Of a DNA stretch of 64,000 nucleotides, positions 1 to 11,100 are shown piece by piece; position 1 is the stretch's first letter; each line of letters opens with the position of its first letter. Below the pieces are notes generated by a model. That model had not been told where the DNA came from. It saw only the letters and a list, made by a program, of their open reading frames with translations, and ran no database searches. The stretch is from Micromonospora sp. CP22 (GTDB lineage: Bacteria > Actinomycetota > Actinomycetes > Mycobacteriales > Micromonosporaceae), in contig NZ_VCJO01000008.1 of assembly GCF_009712475.1 (NCBI RefSeq), positions 1 through 64,000 on the forward strand. The letters are read 5' to 3'. The translations under genes and the position numbers were made by a program.

Positions 1-50
1 CAACCGCCTCCACATAGGCCAATCACCCAGCATCATCCCAGCTCACTGGC

Positions 51-980
51 TTGCCGAGCGAGAACGCAACGGCCCTGTCCGAGTACGACTGCTCGACCTG
101 CCGCGGTTTCATCAAGCACTTCGGCAACGTCGTTGAGATCGACGACGGGCGGGTCCGTACCGTCTGGTCCGGGGTGTCGGCCTCCGACCCGGTCTTCTCG
201 GTCGTCGCCGCTGCTCTGGACGAGTTCGTTCTGTCGCTGCCGTTGTCCACCATCTTCCGGTCCACTCAGGCGCAGTACGGGACGAAGACGACCCGAACGC
301 TGCGCGAAGGCCAGGTCGAGGTGTGGCACCACCTGCACGGCCGGGTGGCGAAGCGGCATCGCATCGAAGACGTCTGCGCGGCACAGGGCAACTTCGACGC
401 CGCGGTGCAGGTCTTCCAGCGTGGCCTGGCCGAGCTCACCCAGGACGCTCTGGACACCATCGTTGACCTTATCGACGACAACGCCCTCTATCGCGGCACG
501 GAGCATCGTCGGGCGGTGACCGAGTTTCGGTCGCTGCAGAACCGGTGGGCGCAGGCGATCGACCGGCGGGCCTTCGTCTTCGCCAACGCCATGAACCCGG
601 CGGCCCGGCTCCGCAACACGGTGATCGGCACCCTCGTCCAAGACCTCTCCGCGGGTGTCGACCTGGAGCAGGCGGTCCGGTCGTTCGAGACGAAGGTGGC
701 ACCGCAGAATTACCAGCGTCCCACGGCGTTGATCACCCCGGCCATGGTCAAGGCTGCCATGAAGACTATCGACGAGTTGGGCATCGAGGAGTCGTTGCAG
801 CGACGGTTCGCCCGGCTGTCCGATCTGTCGGTCACCAACGTGCTGTGGGTCGACAACGACACACAGCCGCAGATGAAGGACGGCATCGAAGGGCTGCTCC
901 TGCAGGCGGCCACCCCCGGTCGTCAGGTGCGGGCCTTCGGGACGCGAATCCGGAGGAGATTCCCGTGGTCTCCTTCATGA
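51..980 (+). CDS. Phage/mobile-element-associated protein of unknown function, probably N-terminally short
   Basis: A protein of about 309 residues with no assigned function. Near the N-terminus it has a CxxC pair (EYDCSTCRGFIKHFGNVV), which I recall as a conserved block of uncharacterised proteins in actinobacterial phages and mobile elements; those proteins usually have more residues before the block. In this frame a stop lies at 15-17, so translation must begin at the TTG at 51 or the gene has lost its 5' end. The remainder looks alpha-helical and soluble. It overlaps the next gene by 16 bases and belongs to a three-gene set ending at 2351. The phage association is from memory of the family; the truncation is an inference. 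Confidence 0.6.
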   Translation: MPSENATALSEYDCSTCRGFIKHFGNVVEIDDGRVRTVWSGVSASDPVFSVVAAALDEFVLSLPLSTIFRSTQAQYGTKTTRTLREGQVEVWHHLHGRVAKRHRIEDVCAAQGNFDAAVQVFQRGLAELTQDALDTIVDLIDDNALYRGTEHRRAVTEFRSLQNRWAQAIDRRAFVFANAMNPAARLRNTVIGTLVQDLSAGVDLEQAVRSFETKVAPQNYQRPTALITPAMVKAAMKTIDELGIEESLQRRFARLSDLSVTNVLWVDNDTQPQMKDGIEGLLLQAATPGRQVRAFGTRIRRRFPWSPS

Positions 981-1924
981 AAGACATCCTGCCCGGTGCC
1001 GCGACCATCGAGCTGTGGGTCGCCAACAGCCACGAACCGCACCTCGTCAGTCTCACCACCGGCCGGCATCCAGCCGCCCCGCGGTTGTTCACCTGGGACA
1101 ACGATTTCGCCTGGTCGTACGGCGGCAACGTCACCGACTCGATCAGGGAGAAGGTCAAGCGGGCCGGCGGCAACGTCACCGGCAAGCTGCGGGTGAGCCT
1201 GTCCTGGTTCAACCACGACGACCTCGACCTGCATGTGTACGAACCCAACGGCGACCACATCTGGTACCAGGAGAAGCGCAACAAGCTGGACGTCGACATG
1301 AACGCGGGCGGGACGCTCTCCCGCGAGCCGGTGGAAAACGTCACCTGGACCGACCGTGTACCCGACGGTGAGTACCGGATCGAGGTGAACCAGTACTGCA
1401 GGCGGGACAGCAGCGACGTCGGCTTCGTGATCGAGACCGAGAGCAACGGGAAGATCGAGAATTACCGGCACGAGCGGGCGGTCGGCCACAACGAGACTGT
1501 CGAGGTGGGCCGGATGACGGTTGCCGGCGGGGTGATCACCGCTTTCCGGCCAGGTAAGGACATGCAGCCGGGCAGCGCCAGCAAGGAACTGTGGGGCATC
1601 ACCACCGAACAGTTCGTGCCGGTGTCCACCATCATGTACTCGCCGAACTACTTCGACGACAGCGAGGTCGGCAACCGCCACTACTTCTTCATGCTGAAGG
1701 GGTGCGTGAACGACCAGCCGACCCGGGGAATCTACAACGAGTTCCTCCGCAGCGACCTGCAACCCCACCGCAAGGTGTTCGAGGTACTCGGCGACCGCAC
1801 CAAGTGTGAGCCGTCTGCGGATCAGCTGTCCGGCCTCGGCTTCAGCTTCACGGTCCGCAGCTCCGTGATCGCCAAGGTGACCATGACCGGCGGCCGGCGC
1901 CGCCTCATCAGCATCCAGTTCTGA
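965..1924 (+). CDS. YfaP/DUF2135-like beta-sandwich protein, phage-associated
   Basis: About 319 residues. The start is the GTG at 965, six bases after a strong ribosome binding site (GGAGGAG at 952-958) inside the end of the upstream gene. This is therefore a separate overlapping gene, not a frameshifted extension. The central part has the signature SLSWFNHDDLDLHVYEPNG followed by LDVDMNAGG and VPDGEYRIEVNQY, typical of YfaP/DUF2135-like beta-sandwich domains seen in surface or von Willebrand A-linked proteins. The C-terminal half (MYSPNYFDD, HYFFMLKGC) I do not recognise. The function is unknown; the tight overlap suggests it works with the protein encoded upstream. Confidence 0.65.
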   Translation: MVSFMKDILPGAATIELWVANSHEPHLVSLTTGRHPAAPRLFTWDNDFAWSYGGNVTDSIREKVKRAGGNVTGKLRVSLSWFNHDDLDLHVYEPNGDHIWYQEKRNKLDVDMNAGGTLSREPVENVTWTDRVPDGEYRIEVNQYCRRDSSDVGFVIETESNGKIENYRHERAVGHNETVEVGRMTVAGGVITAFRPGKDMQPGSASKELWGITTEQFVPVSTIMYSPNYFDDSEVGNRHYFFMLKGCVNDQPTRGIYNEFLRSDLQPHRKVFEVLGDRTKCEPSADQLSGLGFSFTVRSSVIAKVTMTGGRRRLISIQF

Positions 1925-1955
1925 TTCGTCACCCAGACACCCGAGAAAGGCTACC

Positions 1956-2351
1956 GTGACCATTTTCGAGAAGGCCACGCGAGAAAAGTTCCGCTACCCG
2001 TCGACCAAGGGACTGCTGACCACGGAACAGCTGTGGGAGCTTCCGCTTACCGCCAAGTCCGGCTTCAGCCTCGATGACGTGGCCAAGGCCGTCAACGCCG
2101 AGCTCAAGGCCATCGACACCGAGTCGTTCGTGGCCACCGAGACCAATCCGGCCAAGGCAACCTTGGAGACCAAGTTGGAGGTCGTCAAGCACGTCATCGC
2201 CATCCGCATCGCGGAGGATCAGGCGGCGAAGGCAGCGGCCGCCAAGAAGCTGGAGAAGGAGAAGCTGCTGGCGGTCCTGAGCCGCAAGCAGGATGCGGCC
2301 CTGGAGAACCTGACCGAGGCAGAGCTGCTGGCCCGAATCAACAACCTGTAG
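1956..2351 (+). CDS. Small helical charged protein, third gene of the phage-like set
   Basis: 131 residues from a GTG at 1956 with GAAAGG just upstream. The N-terminal half (KFRYPSTKGLLTTEQLWELPL) is a block I recall from small uncharacterised phage proteins. The C-terminal half is a Lys/Ala/Glu-rich helix, probably a coiled coil (AAKAAAAKKLEKEKLLAVL), ending in a short helix ELLARINNL. It follows the YfaP-like gene by 31 bases in the same direction and probably shares its transcript. No catalytic motif is visible. A structural or assembly role is possible but not shown. Confidence 0.65.
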   Translation: MTIFEKATREKFRYPSTKGLLTTEQLWELPLTAKSGFSLDDVAKAVNAELKAIDTESFVATETNPAKATLETKLEVVKHVIAIRIAEDQAAKAAAAKKLEKEKLLAVLSRKQDAALENLTEAELLARINNL

Positions 2352-2635
2352 CCTGCCGACGATCAGAGTCTGCGAGCGGGCCGCACATCGCCGAGAGGTA
2401 CGGCCGACATGCAAGACCTGTGCGACCAGGTTGGCACCCAACCAGCCACTGCTCGGCGATCTCGCATCCGCACAACAGTGACCGCGACGCCCTCTCTCAT
2501 CGGCACGACCGCGCGTCGATCGTCGCCGCGCGTCCGTCATGCACCGTGACACTCGGATCGGTTACGGGCGTTGTTGTCTCGTTCGACCGGCTGGTGCACG
2601 ACGGGTCCCTCCTCGAAGAGCTCTTCGAGTACGAG

Positions 2636-3170
2636 TGGGCCTGCCTGGTGACCCTTGTCGGCGAAGGTCATCGCGTTCGGGTCAGCGCGTCGATCATGCG
2701 GGCTGCGGTCAGGTCATGGACTGAGCCGGTAGCGCTGGCGAAGCCCAGATGAGGCGGTCGGCGGCGTCGGAGATGACCTGGACGTTCATGTCGTGGTGCT
2801 TGCGTTTCCCGGAGTGGTACGGCTTCTGGTCGGCGAGGCGGTCGATCGGGGTCAGGGTGCCGTCGCAGATCGCGTACGCCAGTAGGCGGATCCGGTCGAT
2901 GGCGGTGGTCAGGTCGTCGGCGGTCGCCGCGAGTGGGGCTATCGCTTCCTGCGCGTACCGCCAGGCGGTGCTCACGCCGACGGTGAGCCTGGCAGCCAGC
3001 CGGGTGTAGGTGTCACCGTTGCGCAGGTGAGCCAGGGCGAGTAGTGCCTGCCGTTCCGCGTCGAGGCGTCGCCACCCGGATCGGCGCTGGTTGCGGTGGC
3101 TGCGGATGCGGTCAGCGAGGTGGTTCAAGGTCCGGCTGGACAGCGAGATCGTGGACGGGTAAGGCAGCAC
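2636..3170 (-). pseudogene. Frameshifted IS5-family (DDE) transposase remnant
   Basis: The intact first 153 residues start LPYPSTISLSSRTLNHLADR, with an HTH region (GDTYTRLAARLTVGVSTAWRY), and continue with CDGTLTPIDRLADQKPYHSGKRK, carrying the first catalytic Asp, and VISDAADRLIWASPALP. These are classic parts of actinomycete IS5-group transposases. After LPAQ the frame shifts: SVHDLTAARMIDALTRTR stop is in a second frame and MTFADKGHQ in a third, so the catalytic domain is broken. The second Asp (HD) lies beyond the first shift and the final Glu region is lost. The element is dead. The 284 bases between the preceding gene and this remnant hold no supported gene. Confidence 0.8.
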
Positions 3171-3171
3171 A

Positions 3172-3235
3172 GGCGAGGCTCCCGTGTCGGGGCATCGGGT
3201 TTCGGTCGATCTGCTGTCTTACCTGGAGCCTCGCC
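3172..3235. repeat. 11-bp perfect inverted repeat in front of the transposase remnant
   Basis: GGCGAGGCTCC at 3172-3182 is the exact reverse complement of GGAGCCTCGCC at 3225-3235, with about 42 bases between. It lies directly upstream of the transposase start, where IS5-type elements carry leader hairpins or ends. I could not find a matching far terminal repeat, which fits loss of the other end of the element. Confidence 0.5.
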
Positions 3236-3276
3236 CTCATCGACACCCGGCTACACACCATTTCGGACCTGCAGGA

Positions 3277-3640
3277 TCAGGTTGGAAAAGTCTCACGGGT
3301 GCGGCATCGAGTTGGCGAACAGATTATCGATGTCGAAGCACAGTTTCGAAACGCCCCTTCTCCGTGGTGTGTTCCGGGGAGGCCGTCGAGATCCTGCGCG
3401 TCGAAGTCGCATTCCCACGGCAGTGACACGTGTTCCAGGTCAACTGCGGTGACCCGCTCACCAAATCGACTGCCGGTGAGTACCTGTACGCGATGACCGC
3501 AGCGGCGGAGTTCGGTTGCGACGGGCAGTAGTGCTGCCAGGTGCCCGATGATCGGCGAGCCGGAAGCCCTGGTAGAAGTGCAGGTGAGCGCACTGCCAAT
3601 CGCTGAGACTGCGGGATTCGCGATACGAGCATGCTGAATT
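3277..3640 (-). pseudogene. N-terminal fragment of a GT-B (UGT/macrolide-type) glycosyltransferase
   Basis: Read on the minus strand, positions 3561 to 3280 encode GSPIIGHLAALLPVATELRR followed by CGHRVQVLTGSRFGERV and LEHVSLPWECDFD. This is the N-terminal Rossmann half of UDP/dTDP-sugar-dependent glycosyltransferases (pattern GHxxPxLPLAxxLRRRGHxVxVLTG). The likely start, MLVSRIPQS, near 3632 is in a different frame, and the reading ends at a stop at 3277-3279 after about 95 residues. The gene is therefore both frameshifted and truncated before its sugar-donor domain. It abuts the transposase remnant, which suggests the insertion cut it. Such enzymes usually decorate polyketides, so it may be debris from another natural-product cluster. 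Confidence 0.65.
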
Positions 3641-4215
3641 GCCTCGTTCCGGTGCCAGTGACGACCATCTGTGCGGGTGTGCTCTTCATGCCTTTTTCGT
3701 GTGATCTACATGGGCGTGTATGCAGATCTAACCTGTTGCCTCGCTGGCGGCTGCTGGTAGCGTCGAGAACTGTTCCGCCGAAAACCGACAAGTTATGGCG
3801 ATGGGTCCGCGCCGATCTGCTCGGCTCGCGGTTTGTTTCTGGAGACGGACTGTGTCGCGTCGATATGTAACTGCGGATATGTCCCGGGAAGAAGTGGCGA
3901 GGACATCGTTTTCATCCCCGCCTGCTGTTCCAGCCGGACCGTGCCGGGAATCGCCGCACGCTGCGTGCCGCGGCTGCGGACCGGCCGAGATCGACAGGCG
4001 CTTGAGTCGACTGCCGCCGGGTGCCCGACCTCGGCGGGACCGGCTGCGTCGCGGCCGGTCTGTGTGTCCCCGACCTCGCGCCAACGGGCCGCCCGCCCAC
4101 CGGGCCGAGTCGAGACGCGGCCGCGCGCCCACCACACCTGCGGCTCGTCGGCGCGGTCCCAGCCGGCGCGGGCCAGTACCGCCGGAGTCCAGAGTCGTCA
4201 CAGGAAGAGGATGAG
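3641..4215. other. Intergenic region ahead of the biosynthetic cluster
   Basis: No gene supported on either strand; the open frames are short, shift often and lack ribosome binding sites. The promoter for the plus-strand hydrolase/polyketide operon should lie here, but I see no convincing -35/-10 pair. Confidence 0.4.
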
Positions 4216-5082
4216 ATGTCGAATTTCGAGAGTCTGTCCCGGCTGGACCTCTCCTACCCGGAGGATGTCCAACGCATCCGTACCCGGGCGGACGTAGAGC
4301 TCTATTACGAGGTCCGCGGCGAGGGTACCCCGATCACGCTGCTGAACCACTTCCTGATGAGCGCCCCGCTGTGGCGGGTGTTCACCGAGGATCTGGCGCG
4401 TAGCTATCGCCTGATCAGCTACGACCTGTGCAACCACGGTGCCTCCTCGCACGTGGCCGAGGAACCGACCTGGGCCGAGCACGTCGACGACCTGGTCGCG
4501 TTGCTCGACGCCCTCGAAATCGAGTCGACGTACCTGATCGCGGCGTCGGCCTCCACCGTGCTGGCCCGGGACATGGCGCTGACGCACCCGGACCGGGTCA
4601 AGGGCATGGTGCTGGCCGGTCCGGTCTACGGACCCAAGGGCATGCGGCGCCAGCGGCAGTTGCAGCGGGCCTGGCTGCGGACCATCGAGAGCCACGGCAT
4701 CGTGGGCTTCTACGAGCACCTCTACCCGGAGCTGTTCAGCGCCGAGATGAACGAGGCGCTCGGCACCCCCGGCTTCCTCGGCCTGCGCGAGGCCTTCACC
4801 GCGGTCACCACCCTCGAGGACCTGGTCAACGGGCTGAACCGGTCACTCGTCGACGACCACAAGCCGGAGCAGGCGGCGGCCGTCCAGGCGCCGACGCTGA
4901 TCGTGGTCGGCGACGACGATCTGCTGCTGAGCCCGACCGGTGCCCGGGAACTGGCCGAGCAGTTCCCCAACGGCAGCTACGAGATCATGCCGCGCGCCGG
5001 TCACCAGCCCTTCCTCGACGACGCCCCGGGATTCCAGGCGATCGTCCGCAAGTTCGTCGACGAGGTGCAGTCGCGCGCCTGA
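4216..5082 (+). CDS. Alpha/beta hydrolase with an atypical nucleophile elbow
   Basis: 288 residues from the ATG at 4216, preceded by GGAAGAGG. The alpha/beta-hydrolase core is clear: LISYDLCNHGASS, IAASASTVLARDMA for the nucleophile turn, VVGDDDLLLSP for the acid strand and RAGHQPFLDD with the catalytic His. The elbow reads A-A-S-A-S where most members have G-x-S-x-G, so the Ser is present but both flanking glycines are replaced. It is the first gene of the plus-strand operon, 31 bases before the polyketide synthase. It could release, edit or cyclise the polyketide-derived product; a non-hydrolytic role is possible given the elbow. The family call is firm; the role is inferred from position. 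Confidence 0.85.
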   Translation: MSNFESLSRLDLSYPEDVQRIRTRADVELYYEVRGEGTPITLLNHFLMSAPLWRVFTEDLARSYRLISYDLCNHGASSHVAEEPTWAEHVDDLVALLDALEIESTYLIAASASTVLARDMALTHPDRVKGMVLAGPVYGPKGMRRQRQLQRAWLRTIESHGIVGFYEHLYPELFSAEMNEALGTPGFLGLREAFTAVTTLEDLVNGLNRSLVDDHKPEQAAAVQAPTLIVVGDDDLLLSPTGARELAEQFPNGSYEIMPRAGHQPFLDDAPGFQAIVRKFVDEVQSRA

Positions 5083-5113
5083 GGTGACAACCACTCATTG
5101 ATGAGGAGGAACC

Positions 5114-8100
5114 GTGGCGGATCCTGGAGACATCGCGGTGATCGGCATGGCCTGCCGGTTCCCCGGTGGTATCGATTCCCCGGAAAGTCTGTGGAACCTG
5201 ATCGCGAACGGCGGCGACGTGATCACCGAGATTCCCGCGGACCGATGGGACGCGGATGAGCACTATGACGCCGAGCAGGGGGTGCCGGGCCGTTCGGTGT
5301 CGCGCTGGGGCGGCTTCCTGACCGACGCCGGAGGCTTCGACGCGAAGTTCTTCAAGATCGCCGAGCGGGAGGCGCTCGCCACCGACCCGCAGCACCGGGT
5401 CCTGCTGGAGACCGCCTGGGAGGCGGTCGAACGATCCGGAACACCGCCGTCCGCGCTCGCCGGCACCCGCACCGGCGTCTTCGTCGGCATCGCCCACGGC
5501 GACTACTCGGTGGTCACCCACGGGGTACGGAAGATCCACCCGTACTGGTTCACCGGCACCGCCTTCAGCATGGCCTCCGGGCGGATCTCGTTCGCGTTGG
5601 ACCTGGCCGGTCCGTCGCTGAGCGTCGACACGGCCTGCTCCTCGGGCCTGACCTCGGTGCACCAGGCGTGCATGAGCATCCGCTCCGGCGAGAGCGACAT
5701 GGCCCTGGCCGGTGGCGTCATGCTGATGCTGATCCCGGAGCCCGCAGCCGGCGCGTCCGGGCTCGGCATGCTGTCCCGCAGCGGCAGGTGCCGGCCCTTC
5801 GACAGGTCCGCCGACGGCTTCGTCCGGGCGGAGGGCTGCGGCATGGTGTTCCTGAAGCGGGCGACCGACGCGTTGGCCGACGGCGACCACATCCTGGCGG
5901 TGATCAAGGGCATCGCGACGAACCAGGACGGTCACACCGAAACCATCACCATGCCGTCGCAGGTCGCGCAGGCCGCGGTGCACCGGGCCGCGCTGGCCGA
6001 CGCCGGGATCACCCCGGAGCAGGTCGGGATGGTGCAGGCGCACGGCACGGGCACGCCCGTCGGTGACCCGATCGAGTTCCGCGCCCTGGCCGAGGTCTAC
6101 GGCCAGGGCGCCAGCCCCTGCGCGGTGACCTCCGTCAAGTCGAATCTCGGTCACACCGAGTCGGCCGCCGGCACCGCCGGGCTGATCGCCACCGTGCTGG
6201 CGTTGCAGCATGGCGTCGTACCCGGGACGCTGCACCTCGAGGAGCTCAACCCCGAGATCAGCGCGTTGAACACCCGGCTCTTCGTGCCCGGCAAGTCGAC
6301 GCCGTGGCCGGACGTTCCCGGGCCCCGGCGAGCGGGCGTCTCCTCGTTCGGCATGTCCGGCACCAACGTCCACGCCGTGGTCGAGGAAGCGCCCCGGACT
6401 CGGCCGGTCGCGGACAACCGGTCGCGGCGATCCGCTGCGCAGCTGGTTCCGCTGTCGGCCAGCGCGCCGGAGGAACTGGGCCCGACCGCCGAGCGGATAG
6501 CGGACTGGCTGGCCGTCCACGAGGACGTCACCCTCGCCGATCTCGGATACACCCTGGCACGGCGGCGCGAGCACCGCGCGTTCCGTACCGCCGTGATCGC
6601 TTCGGACCGGCCGGAACTGATCGCCGCGCTGCGCGGCGTGGCCGACCAGGTGGCCGAGCGGCCCCCGGCACCGGTGGTCGGTGACGACTCGCGCGGCCCG
6701 GTCTGGGTCTTCTCCGGCCAGGGTTCGCAGTGGGCCGGCATGGGTGCCGCGCTCCTGGCGACCGAGCCCGAGTTCGCCGCCATGGTCGCCCGGGTGGAGC
6801 CGCTCATCCAGCGCGAGTCGGGCTTCTCGGTGACGGCCGCGATGACCGACCCGGAGACGGTGACCGGCATCGACCGGGTGCAGCCGACGCTCTTCGCCAT
6901 GCAGGTAGGGCTCGCCGCAGCCTGGCGTGCGGCGGGCGTGCGACCAGCCGCCGTCATCGGGCACTCGCTGGGCGAGGTGGCGGCCTCCGTGGTGTCCGGT
7001 GCGCTCTCCCTCGACGACGGCGTCAAGGTGATCTGCCGTCGGTCCCGGCTGTGCGCCCGACTGGCCGGTGCCGGCGCGATGGCCTCCGTCGAACTTCCCG
7101 CCGAACGCGTCGAGCAGGAGCTGGCCGCCTACGACGACGTCGTGGTGTCGGTCGTCGCCTCACCGGAGTCCACGGTGATCGGTGGCGCCACCGACCGGGT
7201 CCGGGAACTGATCGCGGCGTGGGAGAGCCGGGGCGTGATGGCACGCGAGGTCGCCGTCGACGTCGCCTCGCACTCGCCGCAGGTGGACCCGATCCTGGCC
7301 GAGCTGGCCGAAGTCCTCGCCGACCTCACGCCGGCCGCCGGGACGGTGCCCGTCTACGGCACCGCGCTCGACGACCCGCACACGCAGCCGGTCCCCGACG
7401 CCGCCTACTGGGTCGACAACCTGCGCCAGCCGGTCCGGTTCGGCGCTGCGGTGCTGGCCGCGCTCGAGGACGGTCACCGCGTCTTCCTGGAGCTGTCCCC
7501 GCACCCGCTGCTCACCCGGGCGGTGGAACAGTGCGCCCGGTCGTCCGGGCTGCCCGCAGCCGCCCTGCCGAGTATGCGGCGCGGCCAGGAGACCCCGTAC
7601 GGCCTGCTCACCAGCCTGATCGAGGTGCATGCGGCCGGTGGCGGGGTCGACTTCTCGCTGCTGCATCCGGACGGTGACCTCGTCGACGCGCCACTGCCCA
7701 CCTGGGCACGCCAGCACCTGCTGGTCCGGTCCGACCAGTCCCCGCCAGCACACACGGTACGGGTGCATCCGCTGCTCGGCGCGCATGTCCGGCTCGATGA
7801 GAGCCCGGAGAGGCACGCCTGGCAGTCCGACGTCGGTACGGCGGTGCTGCCGTGGCTTGTCGACCACCGGGTCGGTGACGTTGCCGCCTACCCCGGCTCG
7901 GCGCACTGCGAGGCGGCGCTCAGCGCGGCCGGAGAGGTCTTCGGTGGCGGGGGCGAGGTGCACGGGCTGCGCTTCGAACGCATGCTGCTGCTCAGCGACC
8001 ATGACGAGGTCACCGCGTCCGCCACGGTGACCGCGCCGGGCCAGGCCCGGTGGGAGGCGACCACGTCGGACAACGGCGAACGGGTCCGGCTGGCCTCCGC

Positions 8101-11100
8101 CACGCTGCACCCGTCAGCGGACGTCGCCGAACCCGAGCCGATCGACATCGACCTGCTCCTCGACGAGCATTCCGATCCGTTGCCGGGGGACGAGCTGCGG
8201 CGGATCGTCGGTGAGCGGGGCATCCAACCCGGACCGGCGTTCGCCGGTGTCACCACCGTCCACCGCCTGCCTGGCCCGGACGGACGGACCGTGCTCGGTG
8301 AGGTCGAGCTGCCGTCCGCGCTGCGCAGCGGAAACGACGGTTTCGGTATCCACCCGGCGCTGCTGGACGCCTGCTTCCAGTGCGTGATCGCGATGCCTGC
8401 GGTGGCGCAGGAGGTGGCGGACGGCGGCCTGATGGTCCCGCTGGAGGTAGGACGGATCCGCCAGTGGGCACCGTCCGCCGCCGCACGGTACTGCCATCTG
8501 CGACTGGTGTCCCACGACAGCACCCGGGTGGTCGCTGACATCCAGCTGACCGATCGCTACGGCGCTGTCCTGCTGACCGTGGAGGGCCTGGTCATGGGCA
8601 CCAGCGGCAGCGACGAGGAGAGTGCCGGGCAGATCCTGGCCGAGCGGCTGCTCACCGTGGGCTGGCACCGCACCGACCCGCCGCGACCCGCCGAGAGCCG
8701 GTCCGACGACTCGTGGCTGATCCTCGCGCCGGACGCGGCGGTCTGCGAGCCGGGCGAGCTCGCCACGGCCCTGCGCGGGCAGGGCGGCAAGGCCGAAGTC
8801 CGTCCGTGGTCGTCCGACGGCACTGCGCCCCTCGTGCCGGAGGGCACCTGGCGTGGCGTCGTGCTGCTCTGCCCACGACCGGCCGGACCTGCCGATGAGG
8901 ACGGCATCGCCCGCGGCCGCGACCTGGTGCAGGCGGTTGTCGGGGTCGCGCAGGAACTCGCCGCGTTCGGTGGCACACCGCCCCGGCTCTACGCGGTCAC
9001 CCAGTCCGCACAGCAGGTCCTGACCGGCGACGTGGTCAACCTCGAACACGCCGGGGTACGCGGCCTGCTGCGCGTGATCGGCGCCGAGTTCCCCGATGTC
9101 CGGGCCACCCAGATCGACGTCGACGAGGCGGTGGTCGAGGCGCTCGCCGCCGAACTCGCCGCCGACAGCCCCGAGGACGAGACCGCCTGGCGCGCCGGGC
9201 ACCACTACACCGCCCGGCTCGAGCGGGCCCCGCTCGCCGTCGGGGAACGGCACCGAACGGTCATCGACCCCGATGCCGACGGTTACCGGCTGGAGATCCG
9301 CCACCCGGGCGACCTGGACTCGCTGGAGCTGGCCGTCGTCGCGCGCCGTAGCCCCGGCCCGGGCGAGATCGAGATCGCGATCGGCGCCGGCGGCATCAAC
9401 TTCGTCGACGTACTGGTGGCGCACGGCAACGGCTTCAGCTACGAGGGGGAGATCCCCGGCTTGGGCGTGGACTGTGCCGGGACCGTGGTCCGGGTCGGCG
9501 ACGAGGTCACCGGGTTCGCGGTCGGCGATCGGGTGATGACCGCCGTCGGTGTCACCGACGGCGCGTGGGGGAGCCACGTCACTGTCGACGCCCGGCTCGC
9601 CGCCCCGCTGCCGTCCGGGCTGAGCATCGAGGAGGGGGCGGCGACCCCTGCGGTCTACGCCACCGCCTGGTACGCCCTGCACGAGCTGGCCCGGCTACGG
9701 CCCGGCGAGCGCGTCCTCATCCACTCGGCCACCGGTGGCACCGGGCAGGCCGCGGTTGCCATCGCCCGCCGGATCGGCGCGGAGATCTTCGCGACCGCCG
9801 GCAGCGCGGACCGCCGGGAATGGCTGCGCTCGACAGGTATCACGCACGTCTACGACTCCCGCAGCCTGGAGTTCGCCGACCAGATCCGCGAGGACACCGG
9901 CGGTGCGGGCGTCGATGTGGTGCTGAACTCGCTCACCGGCGCGGCGCAGCGGGCGAGCCTGGATCTGCTGACCTTCGGCGGCAGGTTCGTCGAGATCGGC
10001 AAACGTGACATCTACGGCGACTCCCGGCTGGACCTTGCCCCGTTCCGGCGCAACCTGGCCTTCTACAGCGTCGATCTGGAGCTGATGGCAGGTGTTGATC
10101 CGGGACTGCTCGGTCGGCTGCTCCGCGAGGTGGCGGAGCTGATGAGCCGCGGCGAGCTGCCGGCACCGATGGTCACCGCGTTTCCGCTGAGTGAGGCGGC
10201 GACCGCGATCCGGACCATGGCGGCGGCCCAGCACACCGGCAAGTTCGTGCTCACCACAGCGGTCGAGTCCGGAACGCCTGTGGTGGTGCCGCCGGACCGG
10301 TTCCCGGCGTTCCGCGCCGACGGCGCGTACCTCATCACCGGCGGACTGGGCGGCCTCGGTCTGCGGCTGGCCCGGCACCTCGCCGAGGCGGGCTGCGGCC
10401 GGATCGTGCTGAACTCGCGGTCCGCGCCGAACGCCGAGGCGGCCGCGGCGATCGCCGCGCTACGCGAGGCCGGGGCCGACGTTCAGGTGGAACTGGGCGA
10501 CATCGCGGACCCGGGCACCGCGGTCCGGCTGGCCGCCGCCGCCCGGGCCACCGGGCTGCCCCTGCGTGGGGTGCTGCACGCCGCGGCGGTGGTCGAGGAC
10601 GCCACAGTGCCGAGCATCACCGCCGAGTTGGTGCACCGGGACTGGGCGCCCAAGACGTACGGGGCCTGGCATCTGCACCACGCCACGATCGACGACGACC
10701 TGGACTGGTTCTGCTGCTTCTCGTCGGCCGCCGCGCTGCTCGGGTCCCCGGGTCAGGGCGCCTACGCCGCCGCGAACAGCTGGCTGGACGGGTTCGCGCA
10801 CTGGCGGCGCGCGCAGGGGTTGCCGGTGACCGCGATCGCGTGGGGCGCCTGGGCTGAGATCGGCCGCGGCGCGGTTCTCAGCGAATCCGGTGACACCACG
10901 ATGATCACGCCTGACGAGGGGGTCCGCGCCTTCGACACCCTGCTGCGGCACACCAGGACCTTCACCGGGTACGTCCCGCAGTCCCGGGCGCCGTGGCTGA
11001 CCTCGCTCGCCCGCCGCAGTCCGTTCGCGGCGGCGTTCCAGGACAGCCAGCCAGCGCAGTCGCAGTCGTCGGCGTTGCTCAGCGAAGTGCGGGCACTGCC

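Noticed and set aside
545-1924. Single frameshifted gene spanning both first genes
   Set aside because: A GTG at 965 with GGAGGAG six bases before it explains the second frame as a separate overlapping gene.
4985-6964. Long minus-strand frame opposite the ketosynthase
   Set aside because: Shadow of the polyketide synthase; no ribosome binding site and no family features.
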